64,000 bases of DNA from Leucocoprinus leucothites (lineage: Eukaryota; Basidiomycota; Agaricomycetes; Agaricales; Agaricaceae), in assembly GCA_013368445.1 (NCBI GenBank), contig JAACJO010000005.1, positions 248,001-312,000 on the forward strand. Reading direction: 5' to 3'. Positions 25,501 through 37,500 of this stretch are shown one piece after another. The translations under genes were made by a program, and so were the position numbers. The notes under the pieces are model-generated. The model was given only the letters and a program-made list of their open reading frames with translations, was not told the origin of the DNA and searched no databases. Position 1 is the stretch's first letter. Each line of letters begins with the position of its first letter.

Positions 25501-27771
25501 TAAACCACAAAGAAGAGAGAAGAAAGAAACACCGATATTCAGTATAGTACGCAGCACTACAACCGACCTAGGAATACTTCCATAGAGGCTGATAGTAGTA
25601 CTAATAGTAAAACCGGCGGCCGCCCGCTTCAAAAGCCGCAAGCCCGCTCGATCCCGCCTCCTCAGCTCCACCACCTCCTCAACAGAAATCACTCGACCTA
25701 AAATGTCAACGATCGACCACGATTCAGAACACATCGGAAGCCGACTATAGAGAGTGGTTGAACCATCTTGGCTCAAATAATATTACCCAACAAGTCGAAA
25801 AGGTCCCCAATTGGAGGTGGCTGTGAATGTTTACCCCACGGTCCACTAGATGAAGTTACCAATTCGAGATATGCTTGGGGATTTGTGTTGGTCCGAGGAT
25901 GAATGGCTTAGGTTGTACTGGCGGGGTACTCGGAAGAGGAGAGGGGCAATAATTCCAGCAATGGGTCTTCTGGAATACGTTGTTGAAACGCTGCAATACA
26001 TGGCCGGCAGAGTGTTGACCCATCCGGTCGAGTGCCGTATCCATATAGCAGCACGACAACACTACAACCCATTAAACCATTCGCCAGTATTCGTATCATG
26101 AGGTACCGAGAAGCACGGCGCAGAGTGCGAAATCGGTATATGTCGCGATATCACACATTCTTGCTTACCATTTGTCATATGTATTACTGTATATAATTGT
26201 ATTCCTTTTCGCTTCGCCGGGACGCTTACTCGTCAGTTTTCATGTTCTGCTGAAACGATACCAGTATATTCCAGAATCAGGGAGAACATCCTGAATATAT
26301 CCGATACTAATTGAAGGGGGGTAAAAGGTACACCAACCTCGTTCCGCCAGGGGCAACAATTCATCCCATATAAGTAGAGTATATGTATGTCAAGAGTAGT
26401 CAAGAAAAAGCCCAGGCTATCTCCCGGAAAATTAACCGAATTCTATGAGATTGAAAGGAGCTAGAGCGGGGAGAGAGGCGGGGAGCAAACCGTAATAATT
26501 CGTTCGCAATGAGCGGATTAGACGTATATGTCGGGAATGTCCCGGAAAGTGTCGGGATCGTGACGTTTCGAGTCGCTGCATCGAGAAGATTTTCTGTCTT
26601 ATCAAAGGAACTGTTGAGGGAGATTAGATCGGCGTTATGAAATCATCGTATAGTATTGATATCTCAGGTTTGAATACGGATATGGCTCAGTTTGTCTGAC
26701 CTGTGTTTTGATATGTGCGCTGAATCTGCGGGGCTGCTGGTGTCGAGTCATTGAGAGGTAAGGAAATGTATAGGGTAGGGATGGTGCTTGCCAGCAGTGT
26801 TGCGTGGCTCCCGGGCCGGGAGATGTTGTGCACCGAGGAGGGCGTGATGATGGAGATGAGTGATGACTCCGGAAGAGCCGAGGATGGGCTTCCAAGCATG
26901 GTGTGATTAAGCATATGATACTGATTATAGGTTATCTCCCGTGTATATTGTGTATGTACGGATACATCGATTGCGGTGCAAGAACCCGGTCTTCCAGTCA
27001 GAAAGCGAAAATGGCAAAGGGTTTAACACAGGGAAAAATGCGGCAAGCTCGCGTCGAAGCCTGAAAGTCTTCTTCGAACTTTCCTGATTCTTCATCTCGC
27101 CGGTAGAAACGCGTTGAAAGTATACAGCGTGGAGGAGTTCGTCCGAAAGGCACTCGGACTCGGAGAGTTCTAGAGAAAGCTTGATCATTAAAGGTAAAGC
27201 AAACGAAAGCTTGGTCATGCTCTTCGATAGATGCCGGGGGGATATCGCATGTCCTCGCGAAATTGACGGGAGGCGTGCCGTGCGAATTGCGAGAAGAAGC
27301 AAGGGCAAAATGCGAAAAAGCTGAGTGAGCGCCAAAAGAGAAAAACGATGGTGCGATAACTGCGGCCTTTGATATGTGATTACTGATAACTCTCTCTCAA
27401 TCGAGAAGCAACTACATAGATTATTCAGAGATGACTCATATCGCTACGCCACGACGCAAGGCTGGTGCTGGGCAGCAAGGCGAGGGTAGAAGACCCCAGG
27501 GTGCAGACTGGTAAGTACAGCAACAGCAGTAGGTGCTGGAGGGGGAAATTTACGTTGGAGGGATGAGCCGAGCATGAGCCGGGAGAGGAAGGAGAGGCAA
27601 GCGCAGGTGACGTGCCACGCATAGGGTCTAAGGTAAACCGAACGGCACGCGGATTGGGGGAGGCTGAAAGACGAACCGGACCGGTTCAGAATCTGGAAGT
27701 AGATCTGATTTCGGGTACATGTTGAGGTTTATAAAGAAGAGCAGAAAGGGAAAGGGGCAGTAAAGCCCACG
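13539..27771. other. Gene-poor stretch, no intact gene or transposon recognised
   Basis: 14.2 kb with only short open frames, none of which matched a family I know and none with convincing splicing into a longer protein. I saw no reverse transcriptase, integrase or transposase motifs (no YADD or DDE context) and no long terminal repeats. CpG and TpG dinucleotides are both common, so there is no strong sign of repeat-induced point mutation. The first ~300 bp after 13538 are T-rich and fit the CENP-C 3' UTR. A run of eight C occurs near 24800. The best reading is old, decayed repeat or neutral DNA. Very short or highly spliced genes could be missed. Confidence 0.5.
26925..27335 (-). CDS. Doubtful small ORF with hydrophobic N-terminus
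   Basis: A 136-codon open frame in the gene-poor region. It starts MALTQLFRILPLLLLAIRTA, which looks like a signal peptide or a mitochondrial presequence (no acidic residue in the first 40). The remainder (for example SLELSESECLSDELLHAVYF) is unremarkable. I recognise no family and see no good splice extension. It may be a chance ORF and is listed because it is among the longest frames here and has signal-like composition. Confidence 0.15.
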   Translation of the reverse strand: MALTQLFRILPLLLLAIRTARLPSISRGHAISPRHLSKSMTKLSFALPLMIKLSLELSESECLSDELLHAVYFQRVSTGEMKNQESSKKTFRLRRELAAFFPVLNPLPFSLSDWKTGFLHRNRCIRTYTIYTGDNL

Positions 27772-28572
27772 ATGGCATTCCTCTCCTCCAAAGCTAGGCG
27801 TCATGCCCCCAACGACGACGTATCCCGTCTACTAGACCCAGCATACTCAACTTACTCAAAGTACTCTCCCATCGTCAAGGACAGCCATGGCAACTTTCAT
27901 GACCCAGACTACCGTCCCTTCACTCCCATCTCACCTCCACGATCAGTTTCTCCCCGCAGAGTATCTTCTCCGCGTCCTTACTGGGAGACAATCTCTATGA
28001 CTGACGATGATAACACAAACGATGATGAGGACGAAGACGACGCGTGCGACGAACGCAGACTCTCAGACGGATATGCCTACTCGAGCCGGTATGCCCACCG
28101 ACGCTCTTCCGGCCAGTACCGTCGCGAGTCGCGTTACACTTACGCGCACTCATATACACCATCTTATACGACATATTCCTACACACCCTCGACGCTGGTG
28201 GGACTCTCTCCACCGACGTCTTACGAGTCCGAGGTGACTGTCCTCGACGAAGAGCCCTTCGGTGAGAAGGACAAGCAATCGTGTACATGGACTGGAGTAT
28301 TGAAGAGAAGAAGAAAGGACAAGGGAAAGGAGAGGGAGAAGGAAGAAGTAACGCGGGAGGATGAATACGAGTACACACCATCTACACCATCATCCATCCC
28401 CGCGTCGACGCACATGCTAGAACACGTCGCGACAAAGGAAGAGTACGTCCCCACGTGTGGCGAGGTCTTCCAGCGACATTGGCAAACGCTGTGTCTTGCA
28501 TTCAACCTGAGCGTTTTCCGTGCACAACGACGCATGAAGCATCGCGTGCATTCGCTCATGTCTACGCATTAA
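27772..28572 (+). CDS. Hypothetical basidiomycete protein, disordered, Tyr/Ser/Arg-rich
   Basis: A single frame of 266 residues. Codon use looks like real coding sequence (strong C in third positions, unlike the surroundings). The N-terminus contains LLDPAYSTYSKYSPIVKDSHGNFHDPDYRPF; the pattern of a short DxxGxxHDPDYRxF stretch is one I associate with uncharacterised basidiomycete proteins, but I cannot name the family. An acidic run follows (residues ~82-95; DDDNTNDDEDEDD), then Tyr/Ser-rich repeats (YTYAHSYTPSYTTYSYTP), a Lys/Arg/Glu-rich block (KRRRKDKGKEREKEE) and a C-terminal ~50-residue part that may fold (CGEVFQRHWQTLCLAFNLSVFRAQRRMKHRV). The basic block could be a nuclear signal. It is the only convincing gene in about 29 kb. 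Confidence 0.7.
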   Translation: MAFLSSKARRHAPNDDVSRLLDPAYSTYSKYSPIVKDSHGNFHDPDYRPFTPISPPRSVSPRRVSSPRPYWETISMTDDDNTNDDEDEDDACDERRLSDGYAYSSRYAHRRSSGQYRRESRYTYAHSYTPSYTTYSYTPSTLVGLSPPTSYESEVTVLDEEPFGEKDKQSCTWTGVLKRRRKDKGKEREKEEVTREDEYEYTPSTPSSIPASTHMLEHVATKEEYVPTCGEVFQRHWQTLCLAFNLSVFRAQRRMKHRVHSLMSTH

Positions 28573-31500
28573 ACTCTTTTTTTCCCTCTCGCATCTATTC
28601 GGCATTTTATCGCATCGCATCATCATCAGGACCCTCGTCTTTCATCTTCATGCCTTCATGTTTTCATCAGCACTTCATATCTTTATCCATGCACGCCCAC
28701 GACTACCAAAGACATCGCGATACCCTTCATCTGTATCAACAGGCTTTTTTATCTTTTTCATTCCTCCATCTCATCATCATCATGCTCATCATCTCTTCGC
28801 ATCATTTCTTTTGTGCATATGTTTTTCACCTCCAATTGTTTCTTTTTCATCGCTGTCGACGTCTGTGGTAGGGCCTTGGGCCCTTCGGATATCTGGATCT
28901 CCTCGCCTTCGGACAAAGGTCGCTAGTCGATCTATCACTATCACGCCTCTCTGACCATCTTGCTTCTCTTACACCATCACGCAACACACGGATGTATCAC
29001 TAGTCTGCACGCTGCTGCATCATGACCCCGTTTACGACCTCACCTTCTCCATCTCCATCTCCATCTTTGGTGGAACGCATCAGGCATTCCACTCATCTTT
29101 CCCCCTTACTTCGACTTCTCCCTACCTCCTTTTTTCACGTGCTTTTTACTCGCATTTTCGGACTTGGCCTGGAGGTTATTACATATCGGTTATATGTATG
29201 GTTTTAGCCTTTTTTACGAGGACTTGCGAACCGGAGTGCTTGTTCTTTCTTCGTCGACTTTTGGCTTTCGATCTGTTTTCTGATCTACTGGTTAGCTAGA
29301 AGGATTTTTATATCCATCAGAGACGAAATAGGATCTGATGGCTTTTTGTCTGTTTACTTTGATTAGTCTGTAGTTCGAGCTTTTTGACTTTGAACACGGA
29401 AAATATATGATTCTTAACGAACCACCAACTTGTGTGATCTCCTAACTTGAGTCTCCTCTATGGCAATGCCGGAAGCTGACGTTGAGCGCAGTATGATGAG
29501 AGCCTTCGTTACCCGAGAAGAGTGTCATAACCAACCTCGTAATCTATTGGTATTGATGCATGACGAGAAAGTTTCCATTGGTAACCACCCGAAAGTCCCC
29601 ACTTATCATGCTTCTGGTCTCTTCTGGTGCGATCGAACACTATTTGCTACGTTAACGCGACTGCGTAAGCGTGGGCTTGAAATTTGAATTACAGTAACTG
29701 ACACCGGTTGTTGGCTTCAGTGTTCATGGTCGTCATCTCGTGCCCAGGCCTCTGAGGAACGAGGAAATTCCAATGAAATTCCATGCGCGATGCACTTGGT
29801 ACGCGACACACTGACTGTGAGATAGGGAAGTACTTAAAATTTCCTGCTGAGCTGTCAATGTGATGATATGAATTGGCAGGTTACTGAATTCTATGATATA
29901 ATCTTGTTCGGCTCCGTGGCTCGACTCGCTGAAGTTAGGGGATATAAACGAGTGTCCTACTTCAGTAACTTAGCTGAAGTTTTTTTAAGGGCTCTAAGCG
30001 CTGAGCTGAGGGTTCTGCTCCGTTGGCGTGATGAAGTAAATACGGGGCCGAGAGAGAGAGAGAGAGATCTGGTATGGAGGAAGGGAAGCTTCCTGCTTGA
30101 TTGAAGGGTCATTTGATTTTTTTGGACGTGTTTGTGAGAGTCTTCTGTGTTGTTCGGGTCGTATCGAGTATAACAACATTGTATATGGACACTATCATTT
30201 CATCGGAGGTTGATGGACGACAGACGGAAGTGTCGAAAGCGTCGGAAAAGGGTCCAGTGTATGTTTTTCTCTCTGGTTTATGTCATACTGTGGGAGGATC
30301 ATTGGTATGTTATTCCGAGCCTGAGGCGGGAAGTATTCAAGGCTCGGAGATATTCGTGAGTTCTAGTGCCAGTGAGAAATAAAACACACGAGTAGACACA
30401 TTCCGAAATTCCGGCCAGCATTTATTCCGTTTATTCCGCCAATTATATCACGTAGTTAGGCTTGTCCACTTGTCAACATTGCATGATCCATCTGCTACCT
30501 GCTTAGCGCTTATTGGTTGTAGCCAACCCGCTCGGATGTGTACGGACAAAATTTACAATCCTATATAGTAGCGTAAATTGCCGCTGCTGCAAAACCTCTA
30601 CTCAATTCGGATGACCGCTTTTGTTCGCTCGAGCCCATTTCCTCTCGGACGAACCACTTCAACTTGGTGAAGACCGATAATAAACGGAGCTCCCCCACGG
30701 GTCAGATGCGGGGGAGAAGTCGTCATGATTGACAGTGAACTTAAAAGAGTACAAGAGAGTGTCTAGTGCAGCTTTGCCATTTGGGTGATCAAAATTTTCA
30801 CCGGAGGGGGGAACATCACGATACTAAAGGTGGCAACAAGTGGGGGTAATAAATCCCCGGACGCATGAGGCTGAAAGAAGATTCCACGACGGCCGACGAA
30901 AATCCAGCCAACAACACAACTCGTCCGATTTCACAGCTTTGGACCCCTCCACGTTCCTTCTAAGCGCTTACTATGTAGTATCGACAAGGACATACATGTG
31001 GAGATAGGTGATTCCTTTGGGGACATGCGTTTGTCTGCATATTGTATACCTCATCAAAATATCCGTCTTGGGAATACTTCAAAACTGCCTACGGTAAGCT
31101 GCGATATACACGGTGTTCATCGGGCACATACGCACACACACACGCACTGTCACTCGCCGAGCTCGAGGCTCAGTGTGGAGCTCAACACGCAGTTGCGAAG
31201 GAGCAAACAGTTCATGAGAGACGAAATTTTGGTGCTTCTGTGCTGACCCTGGCTCCTCCTCGAGCCCCAAAAAGTGTAGAGCGGGTTTTTTTTGTATTGC
31301 GTTCAGCTTGTCAAGAAAAAACTCATCAGTGATGGATTGATGGACCTGATGATCGCCTGAACGTTGCTAGCCGGTTATCAAATTTGGTAACTTGAACGAA
31401 CTTTACACTCTTGGCTCCAAGTTCGAATGGCGGAACTTGTTGGTACAGTACGGCTCGTGCTTGTGCATATGCCCAATTCGTGGGGCGCGGGGTGAAGTTA

Positions 31501-34500
31501 CTTAATTTCGCACTTAACAAGTAATAAAGCAATCAGCCTGAAGATGTTCCCTGTATATGACGCTACTTCTCTCCTTTCTTCTAAAAAGGACTTTGGTTGG
31601 CCCAGTGCCCAACCCGAATCTAGGTAAAAGAAGACAAAGCCCCTGCAACGCCTTGAGGAAGACGTGCGTCCTCCCCCGGTTATTTCTTTTCGTACTCTTT
31701 ACGTCTCTGGTCAACTTCTATTTTTACGGAGTGAAGAAGGCCGTTCAAGTTCATCGTGTTGTTGATCGGAGAGATGTTATTCACCGGAGTCGGAGGAGTC
31801 TTTTAGTTCCACTCTGCCATGTTCTTTCTCGATTTACTAGGGTTTACTTGCAATGGACATGTCGTTCCAATATTCTGGTATTAACGCTCCAGCTGACGTC
31901 GACTTGAGGTGGAGGCGTGCAATCGAACGTCAAAATTCAACGTTTGGGTGTACGTCTACGAATTTCCACAAGAACCTAATTCGCGTTCAACGATGGTGGA
32001 AATAGGCATTCCGCGCCGACGCACATATACATATATGGCTCTCTTGGGCCATCCCTATGGTTCCGAGCGACGGCCAATACAGTATCAACAAGCGCGGTAC
32101 GGAAGCAGTGGCGGGATTTTGTATTGGTCTTGGGCGAAGTCTAGAAAAATTGTAATTGCTTGAGCATTTGCGTCGGCGGATAACGAATCTGAAGCCAGTG
32201 CTAACAGTGCCTGGTTTGGTGATTACTAGGAGATGGGCGTTTGAGCTTAACTCAAGATAACCATCAGCCCCGGTTCAAATGTCCTAAAGTACCGAAAACG
32301 GCCGCCATCGCGCTCAGCTCCAAGCCTAGTCTTTCACTCTCGATACACATCACCGCACCGTAGGATGTCAATAAGAGTTGGAAAAGGAGCGTTTCGCGGT
32401 GTCTTCGGAACGACATTATTGTTCAAGCAAGGCAGGTTTTCCCACCAGCGTACATAGTCCCTATTCATGATACCTACAAAGGAACGCCACAATCCCGCGA
32501 AACAAGCATTGAGTGTACAATCATTGATAGAGACGCTGAGACTCAGGCTGCTGCGGTCCGGAGACTCCTCACTGCGCTGCTGAACGTGCCACATTTTCGC
32601 CGCATCGGGATCAGGTGGTCCTTCTTCGTTCAAATGGTGTTTCCTGTGGATAATAATGCAACGAGGGTGTTGGAAATTATGGTATGAACACAAAATGCGG
32701 TTGGAGTTATGCACAGAGCTGCGGCTTCTTTCCAAGAGTTGAGGGGATCCAAGAAATTTGGGGAGGGCTGTGGGCACTTGACGACAGGGCTGGTTTGTTC
32801 GTAATAGTTACGACACGAAAGCGTTCGATCTGGTACGCTGAGGCTCAAGATCATTGATGTGCGTGGTTTTTTCGTGTCTCACTTTTGAGGGTTCGAGGGT
32901 GGGTCGACAGAGATTTCCTGGCAGTGCTCGAGTTGTCAGGCCGTGGTGACCGGAGAATCATAGAAGACGAGGCCAAAGCATGGTCATAAACTAAAGGAGG
33001 TTCGAGTTCTGATTCTCAGCTTCTTGATGCATTACCACCAAGTGGACACACTCGGACTTTGATGTATTCAAGCTCAGAAGCTATTCGCCGTCTCGGACTT
33101 CAACATTTCAACTTCAGCGGTCAAATCCGCCTAGAGCGGTGTTGCTTCCTCAATTACCGCACAAGAACAGATCAGGAATAAATTCAAATTCTAAAAGGCC
33201 GCCAAGCGGCCTGTCCACAATGACCATGGTACCAGTTGGGCAAGTCAAATGACGATATCAGAACGAGAGTATATTTTGCCACAAATGCAAGAGCCAGGCT
33301 CTCATTGACAGGTCCACAGATAGCCGGCACAGTTAAGCGGAGTAGTTATCACCAAAAGGATCGCTATTGACCCTCAGCCTTACAATTAGACAAATTGGAA
33401 CCAATCAGAATCGTCAATTGTTCTTCAACCAGCCCCTAATTCCAAAACGAGAAGGAGGTTCGAGGGTAGAAGAGTGCCCCTTCCGGAACATCCGAGGTAT
33501 AGATGCCGCCTGAGGGGTACCGAACTGGGTGTTCCATGGTCAAGCGCTGTGCGACGCCCGAATCTGAACTACAACGAGGTAAATTTGGTTACGATGGGTG
33601 GGGACATTCGGCTGTTATCAGGAAGGTTAGTAAAGCGACTGGAGGCCCGAACCGACTTTGATTTATGATCAGGCATGTTCGTCGTAGCCCAGTAGCGAGC
33701 TGGAGGGCGTAGTGTGAAACTCCTTGAGAGTACAAGAAGTCTAGGCTTCGCTGGAGGTTGAGTGGCGTTCGATCCATCGAAAGGACAATGAACGAATGGA
33801 GTAGGCCTTGTTCGGGGGACTCGGAAAATGAAAGAAGGAAGAACGACGGTCATGTAGTCGACCATGTAGGTTGCTGCAAGGTGCTGTATTGTTCATACAG
33901 GTGTACAGAGCCTGGCATTGAGAACAAGTCTGCCTTTTGTGGTAGCCACACATCCCAAATTATATTCCGCGTCGATCTGCCCTTTGCTTGGGTCGGACTT
34001 GGAAACCTTACATCAACACCCACGAACATACAGGAGCTGACAGCACCGTGTTCACGCTACTTTGAAACATCTACTCGCGTGACTTTGAATACTCTTACAA
34101 TAAGGTTCGAGTTTCAGACATCGAGTATTGGACGGTGATTATTCTAGGGACTTCGTCCCATGAAGCCAGGGTCATTACTCTGAAAGATAAGCAGTACGGC
34201 CAGCCATCGAACTCGAGGCTAACGTCCTTCAAACTCGTTGACAAGACCCAAAGCGACCGACCGGAACCAGTTTCTACCCGAGAATCTCTTGTGTTACAAG
34301 ATCTGTCTAAAGAGATGCGCCTAAAAGCTGTTTTGGTCACGCTAGCCCCCAGAGACACACGCCGTGGTCTTCAACAACACGCAGCGCCAACTCTAGCCTT
34401 GCCACTGGTCCAAAGGACTGTGCGACGGTTCTACAGACAAGCTACTGATACCCCGATCGCATTTCAGGGTCACACAGCAACTGTCTCCAGCCCTCAGCTC

Positions 34501-37500
34501 CCGAAGAGATACTAGCGACCCATACAATAGTATTCATGACGCAGATCCCTTCTTTATAGCTTCCAGCTGATCCTTGTAGAAGCTCTCGGAGGCGGTGGAG
34601 TCCGACTACACTGCCTGGGTGTTACATCATAGCCTGAAGTACACGATGACTTAGCGCCAGCTACTACTAATCAGTGGTATCAGCCTTCGCTTATGCAGCC
34701 GTATGCGGTCACTGGTACGCAATTGCCATTCAATCATTTAAGTCTCTTGATGAAATCGGCATAGCCTCCCCCACAAATGAAAGCTGCCGGCAAGTTCCAG
34801 ACCGTCGCCTGACCATTCAGACCAGGGCCTGCGGGTGATTGTATGATGCCTGGGGGATGATGTAGTATTGTAGTCATTCGGCCTTACAGCGAGAACGCCG
34901 CAATGATTATGCTGTGGACTGACGTCTTTGGTTTACTCTGGTTGAACTGATAAGATAAATGTGCTCAGGGTGATTAACTGATTCGGTGCTCCGTTGCCTC
35001 TTTTAGCCTCCCATAATTGTCCCGTCATCCGGCCCTGCATTCCGTGGTCACCACTTGACGCCCGAGAAACCTTTAGCAGCATGTTCTGCCGGCGTCTTTT
35101 GATCAGTCAAGGGACTTGCTCGTGATTAACTTCCGCACCGACGTCGCCGTAGTCCTCGAGGATTCACGGAGCCAATAACAAGTGAAACGGTGATATTCCA
35201 GAAAGCATCGGATGGACCTTACTATACAGAAGGCACGGCTAACGTCGCACTGTCTTCTCTTCTTGACACAGTGGTTTGCATGTCCTCCTAGGGTATCCAA
35301 CCCTCGAGATAGCACATCAATCTGCTTGGCACCACAAGGCCTCTGTGACCTCGCAGTGATCTGGAACTAGTCAATATTTAGCTCAAATCTATATTGCTTT
35401 CACCAGACGAACACCTCTGAAGGAGATTGACTATCTGGCATGAGGAAAGGAATGATTTCAGATTCCTCGTATTGTCGACGAGCCATGTTGCATAATTGTA
35501 CTAGACTCTTCGCGGGAATGTTTCTTGTTTAGACAACTACATAGATAGCTCGCCCGTCCCAACAGGCGTGAGCACAATACTATTGATATAGAACTGTCTC
35601 GCCACCAGGCCTCACGAGCCATGATATAAAACCAGCTATTAGCACGAGATCCGTATAAACCCATAAACTTAAAAACAATCACCTGCAACATATATTCCTA
35701 GATCATAGTCTGCTTCAGTAATTTCGGGAAAATTCTATGCCAGCGAAGCAAACTCGGGCAGTTTGTCCGTGAGTACTCTGCCACGAAGTTACCTCCTCAG
35801 GATGGATGCCCGGGAGAGTCGTCGATTCATCGGAGGTATTCTTTGTGACTATTGTATTTGCGGTCAGGAGGATATTGCATGTGAACACCTTGGTTCAGTA
35901 CGGCCCCTTTACTAAATATCTCATACTCACGACCTTCGTCGAAGTCACAACCTGTGGCTGGTAGCACGGCTACTGGGCTGGTTCAATGTACTAGCTTGTT
36001 CAGTGACGTATATAGTGATGCTATCCTTCTGATTCTTGGTCATGGATATCTCACTAACTTGAGAAGTGGCACTGGAGAGGAGGCGATATGAGATGGCTCA
36101 CTGACCCGGTCGTGACGTCACCAGCGATGCCATCATTATCCGTTGTAGTAGATCCGACTGTAACTTAAATGCCTAAACAGTCCTCTACAGCCAGAATAAT
36201 CCCTCCTGATGTACTAAGCAAGTCGGAAGCCCTGTACCCAGTTGTTTATTCAGTAAACCCTAATGCTAGGCAGCTCAGGGGATGCCAATTCGGACACACC
36301 CTGTGAATCAGCAAGCACAAGCCTTGCAATTGGCCAACTAGCTGATCCAAACAACTTTGAGTGAACTTCCGAATACAGGGTGCGTCTCCGTTTCCGGCAC
36401 TACCGCCCTGGTAAGGCTGAGTAAACGCTCAGGTAAACCAGCTCTTGAACTTCGTAGGGGTGGCTAGAAGCTATTCTGGGCTACTTTCCAGTTTCGTCCG
36501 TAAGTAGCACCTGAACTACACAATCGGAGACTACCAGGAATCCCCGACGATTCACCCTGCGTCCGAGTTCGAGTTGCATTTCGAGGCGAAGGATACGACA
36601 GTTACGCTTCTTCAGAATGTGCACGGCTGTGAGCTCAGAAGGAGGTATGTAAACGGCTTCCGTCAGGTGATGCTGAAGCGCTTACGTTGAGGTCACAACA
36701 TAGGATACCTATTCTTAGACTTTTCACAAGTCAGTGAAGGAGTGATACACGTCTATGGGAAATTGGAAGAAATTTAAGCGATTGTGGAATATACTCCCTC
36801 AAGCTATTTCTAGACGTTTGCTTGAGAGCCGCTTATCGAGAGAATGGATCTTGTCATGAGCAATGGCATTCCTAACAGTCACCCCGAGTTTAGAAATCCC
36901 CGTTGCATTAGGAACAGATAATTCCAGGGTTGGGCCCGAGTAGAGACTTGATTTATAGTAATATTGTCCTAGCAACATCTATCATCGTGATAGTTTACAG
37001 AGTGTACTCCGGCTGGAATTAATCACACTCGACTCGCTTGCTGACCTTGCTATTAATGTAAAGAATTTGAGCACATACGAACTAATTGGATCGTAATGTG
37101 AGCCAGTTATACATGGAAAGCTCCTTTTCACGCGATTTCCGGGCCCGTGGCTAATTACCTTGGAAGATCGAGAGCGAACGAGGAAAGCAGCGTGGACAAA
37201 TGATATATTCATGATGATCGGATCCCATCGAATGAACTCATTCGCACGTCCCCGATTGGCTTTCAGTCTAGCACGAATGCAACAGCGCAGTACCTGAAGC
37301 ATTGAAGGTGACCTGGCCCGGAGCAGGTACGAGTAAGACTTCCATGTACACACCTGGCAGCTGTAAGTGAGAACCCTTGGTTCTAGAATGACAATCGTGG
37401 ATGAAACCACTGGGTGTGGTGAAGGTTATGGGCTCTTTGGTGGGGGGATACTAGCGATCCAGCCTGATTGAGCTCGGGTCGGCAACAAGATATTTTTATT

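Noticed and set aside
32953..33018. Possible tRNA: GAGAATC and GATTCTC ends with GGTTCGAG between
   Set aside because: The T arm cannot pair and the A box is poor; probably a chance inverted repeat.
33758..34515. Two adjacent plus-strand frames of 126 codons each in the gene-poor block
   Set aside because: No motif, no convincing splice joining and coding-unlike composition.
34673..34682. GTGGTATCAG resembling a retrotransposon primer-binding site next to CA
   Set aside because: No paired long terminal repeats, polypurine tract or polymerase motifs were found nearby by eye.
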